A DNA stretch of 64,000 bases from CAVQAH01 sp963784195 (GTDB lineage Bacteria; Acidobacteriota; Vicinamibacteria; Vicinamibacterales; 2-12-FULL-66-21): positions 62,001-126,000 of the forward strand of contig CAWARA010000007.1 of the NCBI GenBank assembly GCA_963784195.1. The letters run 5' to 3'. Positions 57,416 to 64,000 of this stretch are shown here, one piece after another; positions within the stretch are counted from its first letter, which is position 1, and each line of letters starts with the position of its first letter. The translations under genes were made by a program, and so were the position numbers. The notes below the pieces were generated by a model. That model was not told the origin of the DNA. It saw only the letters and a program-made list of their open reading frames with translations, and did no database searches.

Positions 57416-60124
57416 ATGCCCTTCCGGCGCATCCCCATTCTCCTGGCCCTCGTGTTCCTGGCGACCAGCATCCCGGCCACAGCAGAGTTCTATACCGACT
57501 GGCTTTGGTATCAGGAAGTGGGGTATCAGCAGGTCTTCGTGCGCACGTTGTCGGCGCGCGGGACGATTGGGCTCGTCACCGGCGGGATCGTGCTGCTCTT
57601 CCTCTGGCTGAACCTTCGGCTGGCGTTGCGATCTCTTCGCCGCCGGGAGTTCACGATCTCGACGCCCGACGGCCCGCGCGTCATCAGCGTCGACTCCGGA
57701 CGAATCCGATCAGTCATGTTCGCCGGTGCCCTGATCGCATCGGTCCTGATGGGGCTCTTTTCGGCGTCCAACTGGGAAACCTGGCTCTACTACCTGCACG
57801 CCGTGCCATTTGGCCGGCCAGATCCGATCCTCGGGCGCGACATCAGCTTCTATCTGTTCCAGCTTCCGCTCCTCGAACTGATCGAGGGTCTGGCGCTGAT
57901 GACGGTGGTGCTCGGCTTCGCAGGAGTCGTAGCGGCCCATTTTGCGGCGGGCAACATCGCGTTCGATCCGATCAGCGGGGTTTTCACGAGCCGAGCCGCG
58001 CGGCAACAGCTGGCGTTCCTTGCCGCCGCGCTCCTGCTCGTCCTTGCGTTCGGGGCATGGCTGCGAGTCCCGCAGCAGCTGACATCAGTATCCGGCGTGG
58101 TCGCGGGCGCCTCCTACGCGGATGTCCATGCGAGGATGCCGGCGGCGCGGCTGCTCCTGGTGGTCGCGGTGATTGGCGCCATGCTCGCAGCGTATCAGTC
58201 GATCGCGCGGCGGCTCTGGCCGATCGCGCTCGCTGTCGGTCTGTACGTCGTGACCGCAGTCGGTGGAAACATCTACGCCGCCATCATCCAGCGCTTCGTC
58301 GTCGCGCCCAACGAGCAGGTCCGCGAGACGCCGTACATCACCCACAACATCAAGGGCACTCGCGAGGCGTTCGCGTTGGATCGGGTCGAAGAACGCAGCA
58401 TGTCGGGTGAAGCGCGGCTGACGCGCGACGATCTCGACCGCAACGCCGCCACGATCGAGAACGTGCCGTTGTGGAACCGTCAGCCACTCCTCGACACGTT
58501 CAGCCAGATCCAGGAAATCCGGACGTACTACGACTTCGTGTCAGTGGATAACGACCGCTACACGATCAACGGCAAGTACCGGCAGATCATGCTGTCGGCT
58601 CGCGAGCTGAACTCGGCGAGCCTGCCGAGCCGCACCTGGATCAACGAGCACCTGACATTCACGCACGGCTACGGCCTGACTCTCGGGCCCGTGAACGAAG
58701 TCACGCGCGAGGGACTGCCCGTGCTGTTCATTCGCGACCTTCCACCGGTTTCGACCGTCGACCTCAAGGTCACCCAGCCGGCGATCTACTACGGCGAGCT
58801 GCCCAACAGTCACGTGTTCGTCAGGACGAAGACCGAGGAATTCGACTACCCCCGCGGCGACGACAACGTGTTCACGACCTATCAGGGTAACGGTGGCGTG
58901 CCGATGTCGAATCTGCTTCGCCGCCTGATGTTCGCGATCCGGTTCCGATCGACGGACACGTTTTTCTCGCCGATGCTGACGCCCGACACGCGCGTGATGT
59001 TGCACCGGCGCATCCGCGAGCGCGCCCAGATGATCGCGCCGTTCCTCAGCTACGACCAGGATCCCTACCTGGCAATCTCCGATGGCCGTCTCGTGTGGGT
59101 CCAGGATTGCTACACGACGAGCAACCGCTATCCCTATTCGACGTCGATCGGCGGACTGAACTACATCCGCAACTCCGTGAAGGTCATCATCGACGCGTAT
59201 CACGGCACCACGACGTTCCATCTGCTCGATCCGAACGATCCGGTGGCTGCGACGATCGGTCGGGTGTTTCCCGGCCTGCTGACGCCGCTCGACAAGATGC
59301 CGGAGGACCTGCGCACGCGTTTGCGGTATCCGCAGCTGATCTTCTCGATGCAGGCGGCGATGTACGCCACGTTCCACATGACCAACCCCGCGATCTTCTA
59401 CAACCGCGAGGACCAGTGGGAGGTTCCGTCGTTCGAGGTCAACAACCAGTCCGAGCGGATGGAGCCGTACTACACGATCATGAAACTGCCGGGTGAGCAG
59501 GGGCCGGAGTTCATCCAGATGCTGCCCTTCACCCCGCGCCAGAAGGACAACCTGGCTGCGTGGATGGTCGCGCGCAGCGATGGTGAACATTACGGCAAGC
59601 TGGTCGCCTTCCAGTTCCCGAAGCAAACGGTCATCTTCGGCCCGCGTCAGGTCGCCGCACGCATCAGCCAGGATCAGGTGATCGCGCCGCAGATCACGCT
59701 GTGGAACCAGCAGGGTTCGGAGGTCATCCAGGGCACGTTGCTCGTCATTCCAATCGAGGAATCACTCATCTACATCCGTCCGCTGTATCTCAGAGCGGCC
59801 GGTGGGAAGATCCCCGAGCTCAAGCGGGTCATCGTCGCCTACCAGAACCAGATCGTGATGGAAGAAACGCTGGACGAGGCGCTGTCGCGCCTGTTCCCGG
59901 GTGGCCGCCCGCGCGCCGAACAAGTGCCGGCCGTTCCCGTTGGCCCGACGCCGCCAGGGCAGGTCGAGGAGCCACGCACCGATGCGTCGGCGCTCGCAGC
60001 CGAGGCACGAGCCCACTACGATCGCGCGATGAAGGCGCAGCGCGAGGGCAACTGGGCGCTTTACGGTGAAGAGATCAAGCGGCTGGGAGAGGTGCTCGAG
60101 AAGCTGTCGCGGCAGCGTCAGTAG
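57416..60124 (+). CDS. UPF0182 family large membrane protein
   Basis: 902 residues, the normal size of UPF0182. Seven hydrophobic segments lie in the first 300 residues (LLALVFLATSIPA; LVTGGIVLLFLWLNL; GALIASVLMGLF and others). A long extracytoplasmic domain follows, with the family blocks ITHNIKGTREAFAL (near 305), YDFVSVDNDRYTINGKYRQI (near 370) and DCYTTSNRYPYS (near 562). The last 70 residues are charged and helical. The function of the family is not established. Leaderless-type start, see the -10 box. Confidence 0.9.
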   Translation: MPFRRIPILLALVFLATSIPATAEFYTDWLWYQEVGYQQVFVRTLSARGTIGLVTGGIVLLFLWLNLRLALRSLRRREFTISTPDGPRVISVDSGRIRSVMFAGALIASVLMGLFSASNWETWLYYLHAVPFGRPDPILGRDISFYLFQLPLLELIEGLALMTVVLGFAGVVAAHFAAGNIAFDPISGVFTSRAARQQLAFLAAALLLVLAFGAWLRVPQQLTSVSGVVAGASYADVHARMPAARLLLVVAVIGAMLAAYQSIARRLWPIALAVGLYVVTAVGGNIYAAIIQRFVVAPNEQVRETPYITHNIKGTREAFALDRVEERSMSGEARLTRDDLDRNAATIENVPLWNRQPLLDTFSQIQEIRTYYDFVSVDNDRYTINGKYRQIMLSARELNSASLPSRTWINEHLTFTHGYGLTLGPVNEVTREGLPVLFIRDLPPVSTVDLKVTQPAIYYGELPNSHVFVRTKTEEFDYPRGDDNVFTTYQGNGGVPMSNLLRRLMFAIRFRSTDTFFSPMLTPDTRVMLHRRIRERAQMIAPFLSYDQDPYLAISDGRLVWVQDCYTTSNRYPYSTSIGGLNYIRNSVKVIIDAYHGTTTFHLLDPNDPVAATIGRVFPGLLTPLDKMPEDLRTRLRYPQLIFSMQAAMYATFHMTNPAIFYNREDQWEVPSFEVNNQSERMEPYYTIMKLPGEQGPEFIQMLPFTPRQKDNLAAWMVARSDGEHYGKLVAFQFPKQTVIFGPRQVAARISQDQVIAPQITLWNQQGSEVIQGTLLVIPIEESLIYIRPLYLRAAGGKIPELKRVIVAYQNQIVMEETLDEALSRLFPGGRPRAEQVPAVPVGPTPPGQVEEPRTDASALAAEARAHYDRAMKAQREGNWALYGEEIKRLGEVLEKLSRQRQ

Positions 60125-60135
60125 CGCGGGACGCG

Positions 60136-61215
60136 CTACTGGCTGACGCAGTTCTTGACCTCGGTCGCCATGTTGCCGAGCTGGGAATCAAGGCCGACGC
60201 CGCGTCCATACATGCCGTTGCGGATCGAGCGGATGAACGTGCTCGTGCGATCCAGGGGAAGCATCGCGACGTTCCCGCAGAACGCCGGCCAGCGCCCCTC
60301 GCGTGTCAGATACTGCTCCACGTTCGACAGATAGAACGCGGAGACCAGCGCGTCACGTTCCTTCAGGTACTTGCCGAGCGATCGCAGCGCCTTGTAGCCG
60401 GCAAAGTCACCGACGATCGGCACCAGCAGGTTCTTCACGTGCAGGTCCCTCAGGAACCGGAAGTTCTCTTCTGACGCCAAAAATCCCCGCAACTGACCCT
60501 TCCCGTCGTCAGCCACCATCAGGTCGTAATACGTCGGCGCGTCGCGGAATCCCCGGCCGCCTGTCGACGACCAGTACCGGATCACCGGGCCGTGCCAGTA
60601 GAACGCGTGGTAGACGTACTCGATGCCTTTCAGATCCTCCACCGACAGCGGCAGCTTGCGCTTCTTGAGCAGGTGGTTCTGGATGTCGAGCAGGTTCTGC
60701 TTGTAGAGCACCTCGCTCGTATCGATCTTCGCGAAGGCCGCGAAGATATCTCGAACCGTCGGCTGCCCGTCGAGCCCGTCCGGCCTTGGTTTCGAGAACA
60801 GCCGCGACACGAACTCCACCCGGTCCTTCGACAGCTCGAACAGCGCCTTGTACATCAGGTGCAGCTGCAGGTTTCCGCGACGGACGTCGACGATGAAGGC
60901 CATGCGCGGCCTGAGGGCGGTGATGTAGGTGAAGTTCTGTTCGGGGCCGACGCCGAGATACACCCGGTCCGTGCGCGCCGTGTGCACGAGATCCGGGATC
61001 ACATACTGCAGGAAGATTTCGTTGGAGAGCAGGTTGTCGGATCGGAAGCTGCCGTTCGGCTCGGAGAGGTCGCTGCTCAGACTCCAGAACTGACGATCCG
61101 TCAGCTTTGCCGGTAGCTTCGCGGCATCTGCTTTGACGTCAGGCTGACGGGTCAGACCCCCTACGCAGAGCGTGAGGAGGATGCCGACGAGCAGAAGAGA
61201 ATGGCGTCTCGTCAT
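60136..61215 (-). CDS. Unknown exported protein with methyltransferase-like core
   Basis: 359 residues. A signal peptide (HSLLLVGILLTLCVGGL) is followed by FWSLSSDLSEPNGSFRSDNL, then VYLGVGPEQNFTYITALRPR (near 95) and FIVDVRRGNLQLHLMYKALF (near 118). These blocks are shared with a family of uncharacterised bacterial proteins that look like degenerate SAM-dependent methyltransferases; I recall no assigned activity. The export signal argues against a normal methyltransferase role. It is convergent with the UPF0182 gene, 11 bp apart. Confidence 0.7.
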   Translation of the reverse strand: MTRRHSLLLVGILLTLCVGGLTRQPDVKADAAKLPAKLTDRQFWSLSSDLSEPNGSFRSDNLLSNEIFLQYVIPDLVHTARTDRVYLGVGPEQNFTYITALRPRMAFIVDVRRGNLQLHLMYKALFELSKDRVEFVSRLFSKPRPDGLDGQPTVRDIFAAFAKIDTSEVLYKQNLLDIQNHLLKKRKLPLSVEDLKGIEYVYHAFYWHGPVIRYWSSTGGRGFRDAPTYYDLMVADDGKGQLRGFLASEENFRFLRDLHVKNLLVPIVGDFAGYKALRSLGKYLKERDALVSAFYLSNVEQYLTREGRWPAFCGNVAMLPLDRTSTFIRSIRNGMYGRGVGLDSQLGNMATEVKNCVSQ

Positions 61216-61322
61216 GCAACCTGCCGACCTGAAGCCTGCCGCGCCGAAGCCTTAGGGCGAAGGCGGGCCTAACCGTGATAGCGATTCTCGCCGCCGCATG
61301 GATTCCTGTCAATTCTCGTAAC

Positions 61323-61442
61323 GTCCGGCTTTAGCCGGACCTCCGTTAATCGTCTCGGGGCTCCGGACTCGGGACTCGTAGCTCGCGGCTTTCAAACTAG
61401 AATTCCGGCCGTTCGTCTCGTAGCGTCCGGCTTTAGCCGGAC
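61323..61442. repeat. Two REP-like hairpins (GTCCGGCTTTAGCCGGAC)
   Basis: The 18-bp hairpin sequence occurs at 61323-61340 and 61425-61442, each followed by CTCCGTT, 102 bp apart in the same orientation. Confidence 0.75.
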
Positions 61443-61491
61443 CTCCGTTCACCGCGCTCGATAGCATCCTCACGTCACGACGCGCGAGTTC

Positions 61492-61710
61492 GAGTCGGCC
61501 GTTCGCTCCGGAAACCGCTCCGCAGGCCGGAAAACTGCTGCTCCGGCTTACCGTCGTCAGAACGCGTCCGCCTTCGCTCGCGATGAAAGCAACGCGAGCT
61601 TCGGCGCGACCTCGCCGTAGCCTTGGCGGAGGCGGGTCGCAGGCCTGCGCAGCAGTTTTCGTGAACGTGACGGCCTGCTCCGCATCGTTTCCTCCGCGAA
61701 CGGCCGACTC
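61492..61710. mobile_element. MITE-like element M1 with 14-bp terminal inverted repeats
   Basis: Ends GAGTCGGCCGTTCG (61492-61505) and CGAACGGCCGACTC (61697-61710) are perfect inverted repeats. The 219-bp unit resembles the reverse complement of M2 (62296-62474), with a longer middle. No gene inside. It abuts the 3' end of the PadR gene. Confidence 0.6.
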
Positions 61711-61785
61711 GCTTTCGCGCGGTGTCCGAAACCCGATCGAGAATCTCCGTCACGCAGTCTGCAATACCCGCTGGATCGCTGGCGA

Positions 61786-62076
61786 TCAACCGATCGAACT
61801 CGAGCCGCTCGGCCGCCAGGTGTTTCTTCCCCGTCGCGTCAGCGTGTAATACCGCGCCCGGCGATTGTTCTCCGACGGCGCCCATTCGGCCTTGACGTAA
61901 TCGTTCAGCACCAGGCGCTGCAAAGCTGGAGACAGCGAGCTCTCCCCGATCTGCAGCACGTCCTTCGAAATGTCGCGCAACCGCTGCGCGATGCCGTAGC
62001 CGTGCATCGAGCCGGTCGCGAGCACGCGCAGGATCAGCATCTCTAGTGTGCCTGGCAATAGTCTGGGGGCTTTCAT
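61786..62076 (-). CDS. PadR-family regulator (3' end frameshifted)
   Basis: 96 residues from ATG 62076: PGTLEMLILRVLATGSMHGY, GESSLSPALQRLVLNDYVKA and SENNRRARYYTLTRRG form the PadR winged helix. The frame then gives an unrelated WRPSGSSSIG. One frame over, from near 61830, the expected dimerisation helix appears (GKKHLAAERLEFDRLIASD, then DCVTEILDRV) and runs on into the repeat element M1 without a stop until 61475. One base change is likely, and M1 may have displaced the natural C-terminus. No target gene is adjacent. Confidence 0.75.
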   Translation of the reverse strand: MKAPRLLPGTLEMLILRVLATGSMHGYGIAQRLRDISKDVLQIGESSLSPALQRLVLNDYVKAEWAPSENNRRARYYTLTRRGRNTWRPSGSSSIG

Positions 62077-62089
62077 GAATCTCGTCTCT

Positions 62090-62193
62090 GCCGTGGTTCG
62101 TGGTCCGTAGTTAGTTGTTCGTCGCTCGTAGCTCGTAACCATCCCTTCGGCTCTTCGAGCGACGAGCGACGAGCCACGAACTACGGATCACGA
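62090..62193. repeat. Word palindrome (CGTGGTTCGTGG / CCACGAACTACGG)
   Basis: The left arm (62090-62138) and right arm (62155-62193) pair through TCGTCGCTCG/CGAGCGACGA and GTGGTTCGTGG/CCACGAACTACGG. It is just upstream of the PadR start. Confidence 0.55.
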
Positions 62194-62295
62194 GTCATAC
62201 CGCTTCCATCGTCATCCGAGGGGAAATACAACTAGTGAGGGGAAGATCAACAGGGACGGGCCGCTCGAGCCGATTTTCTTCAAGCGCGCCAAGCC

Positions 62296-62474
62296 GAGTC
62301 GGCCGTTCGCGGAGGAAACGATGCGGAGCAGGCCGTAACGATCACGAAAACTGCTGCGCAGGCCTGCGACAGGCGGCGCGAGCCTTAATGGTCGCGCCGC
62401 GCGTTCGGACGACGGTAAGCCGGAGCAGCAGTTTTCCGGCCTGCGGAGCGGTTTCCGGAGCGAACGGTCGGCTC
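62296..62474. mobile_element. MITE-like element M2 with terminal inverted repeats
   Basis: Ends GAGTCGGCCGTTCG (62296-62309) and CGAACGGTCGGCTC (62461-62474). Its left and right thirds match the reverse complement of M1 at about 97%; the middle is shorter and contains its own GGCGCGAG/TCGCGCC hairpin. M1 and M2 flank the PadR gene in opposite orientation. Confidence 0.6.
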
Positions 62475-62522
62475 GGTCCCGCGCGTTCCGGCAGAACGCT
62501 TCGACGTAGCACTGTGGTTAAC

Positions 62523-64000
62523 CTAACGGACCACGCGCAGCGGCACGAGCGCTTCGGCGCGCTCGTCGGCGTGGACCGCCTCGATTGACAGCAGGAACTC
62601 CCCGCGCGCGATCGTCGACAGTGGCAGATCGATCTCGTACCCGCCGGCGGGATTCGTATCCACGCGGAGCGTCGTCAGCGGCGCGCCCTTGCGCGTCATG
62701 AACCGGCCGACGATCGTCGCGGCACCGCTGTTCGTGCCATGCACGGCGAAGCGAACGAGCAGACGTTCGTTGCGACCGAACTCGCGGGCGGCGGACGGCG
62801 CCGGCGTCGGATCTTCCTTCGCCGCGCGCCATTCGAGCGGACCCCTGGTGCTGACGACGACGGGCGAGGTTATCCAGAGAGCGCCTGCAGCGGGATCGGG
62901 GACCGTAATCGTGCGCTTGTCGCGATCGATGATCTCGCCGGTGTGGTCGCGAGCGGTAATCGTCAACTCGAGCTTTCCGGGGGACGCCTCGAAGCTGACG
63001 CCTTCGGCGTCAACAGGTCCATCGAACGCCTGGCCCGACTCCCCCGTCGCGACGACCGAGACCGTCTCCGCGATCGCACCTTTCTGATCCGGCGCCTGCT
63101 CGCGTGGTTCCCAGGCAAGGTTGACCGCCGCGCGGCCGTTGCCGCTGACGCCGGTGCCGACCCAGAAGTCGATGCTTCGGCGCGACACGGGCGGCGGCAG
63201 CTGAGACAGCGCCGACTCGATCGCCGGCGGAAGCTTCGCCTCGGCGACCGCCTTCTCCGCGCGCGTCATGTCGGCCACGCTTGGCGCCCAGTAGCCGTTT
63301 CGCGCACGGACTTCGAGTCCCGACTTCTTCACTCTCACTTTGATCTTGTGGTACTTCCCGTCGAACCGCTGCTGCGGCGGCGAGTAGCCGATCAGATAGT
63401 AGGCGCTCGATTGCGTCACGACCCGATTCAGCGCGCGGCGATAGTCGTTCGAGTTGAAGTACTCGCCGCCGGTGTCGATCGCCAGCGACTCGAGCATGTC
63501 GAACGGCGACCAGCGCATCCGGTTCACCGACATGCCGAGCGGATTGATCGAGTAGAACGCCGCATTGCTGTCGTTGGAGGCGCGAATCAGGTCCTGAAAC
63601 AGCGACCGCTCGTCGTCTCGACGGAGGCCGCGCATGCCCTGACTGAGGAGCACGATCGCCTTGCGTCCCTGGCGGAGGGAGCCAAGCCACACCGCCGCAG
63701 CTTTGAGTGCAGAGATCGAGACCTCCGATCGGAGCTTCTCGATGTCGCCCATGTGATACAGGTGCGATTCCTCGAGGGCGCTGCGCGCTGGAAGGTATTC
63801 GCCCAGCCGTCCGCGGAACTTCCGGATTTCTTCAGTGAGCTGCAGCCGATCGCGCGTGAAGCGAATCGCTTCCGTCGGCGTCAGCGGATCCATGAACGCG
63901 ACGAGGTCTTTCGGTCCAAAGGCTTCCCTGACGAACTTCGTCAGATATTCCTTGGCCTGCAGCGTCGGTTGAAGGCGACCGATGTGGTACTCGTCCCAGA
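62523..64000 (-). CDS. VWFA-related acidobacterial-type protein (cut by window end)
   Basis: The last 492 residues are visible; the start lies beyond 64000. A von Willebrand A-type domain covers the first 220 or so (LTKFVREAFGPKDLVAFMDP; LRQGRKAIVLLSQGM; FYSINPLGMSVNRM; DTGGEYF), followed by YYLIGYSPPQQRFDGKYHKI and an RNGYWAP motif typical of the acidobacterial VWFA-related family. The C-terminal 260 residues are beta-rich repeats. These proteins are exported; function is unknown. The visible frame is intact. Confidence 0.85.
   Translation of the reverse strand, partial: WDEYHIGRLQPTLQAKEYLTKFVREAFGPKDLVAFMDPLTPTEAIRFTRDRLQLTEEIRKFRGRLGEYLPARSALEESHLYHMGDIEKLRSEVSISALKAAAVWLGSLRQGRKAIVLLSQGMRGLRRDDERSLFQDLIRASNDSNAAFYSINPLGMSVNRMRWSPFDMLESLAIDTGGEYFNSNDYRRALNRVVTQSSAYYLIGYSPPQQRFDGKYHKIKVRVKKSGLEVRARNGYWAPSVADMTRAEKAVAEAKLPPAIESALSQLPPPVSRRSIDFWVGTGVSGNGRAAVNLAWEPREQAPDQKGAIAETVSVVATGESGQAFDGPVDAEGVSFEASPGKLELTITARDHTGEIIDRDKRTITVPDPAAGALWITSPVVVSTRGPLEWRAAKEDPTPAPSAAREFGRNERLLVRFAVHGTNSGAATIVGRFMTRKGAPLTTLRVDTNPAGGYEIDLPLSTIARGEFLLSIEAVHADERAEALVPLRVVR

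Noticed and set aside
61323..61442. Rho-independent terminators
   Set aside because: The GTCCGGCTTTAGCCGGAC hairpins lack T-runs and recur as a REP-like repeat, so a repeat call is safer.

Overview
The window reads as one 64-kb stretch of a high-GC chromosome, most likely from an Acidobacteriota member close to the Vicinamibacteria. The call rests on gene families, not on a marker gene: a duplicated-FtsX 'ADOP' permease next to its PadR regulator, a VWFA-related acidobacterial protein, TonB receptors with carboxypeptidase-regulatory N-termini, tandem sortilin/BNR proteins, a UPF0182 protein, and Tat-type Gfo/Idh and TIM-barrel enzymes. I saw no rRNA, tRNA, CRISPR array, transposase, integrase or phage gene.

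Layout. 1-229: start of a TonB-receptor-like gene. 329-12149: a catabolic cassette (LigJ-like hydratase, DUF411 protein, Zn alcohol dehydrogenase, class II aldolase/decarboxylase, two-centre Rieske protein, orphan protein, FAD reductase, DASS transporter, PanB-like enzyme, Cys-nucleophile hydrolase, dihydroxyphthalate-decarboxylase-like protein). Copies of a TTGGTCTGACCAA-type palindrome occur inside it. 12485-17183: cell wall and housekeeping (amidase, GerMN, rph, rdgB, an IHG-repeat protein). 17547-24515: regulation (PAS histidine kinase, DinB, ECF sigma with NrsF-like partner, PadR with ADOP permease). 24790-38736: envelope and peptide processing (peptidase-MA/propeller/barrel protein, CstA, two sortilin-like proteins, DUF885 peptidase). 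38825-43623 and 49867-56979: two sugar-oxidation blocks (Gfo/Idh, TIM-barrel, DUF1080, MFS; GMC dehydrogenase with subunit 3, cytochrome c, Gfo/Idh, TIM-barrel). Between them lie an orphan secreted protein and a damaged TonB receptor. 57416-64000: UPF0182, an unknown exported protein, a second PadR, and a VWFA protein cut by the window end.

Three patterns stand out. First, intergenic spaces hold imperfect palindromes built from short words that differ by locus (GTGAACCCCCGT, CGGAG/CTCCG, ATCGG/CCGAT, GACGTGC/GCACGTC, CCACGAA/TTCGTGG). Two copies of one type have a 32-bp hairpin with four compensatory base-pair changes. Second, many starts have a -10 hexamer only 5-10 nt upstream and no Shine-Dalgarno, which suggests leaderless mRNAs. 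Third, at least a dozen genes carry single-base frameshifts or a nonsense codon whose repair restores a good family match. This points to indel errors in the source assembly, with real decay as the alternative, so lengths and fusions here need care, including the Rieske-Rieske fusion.
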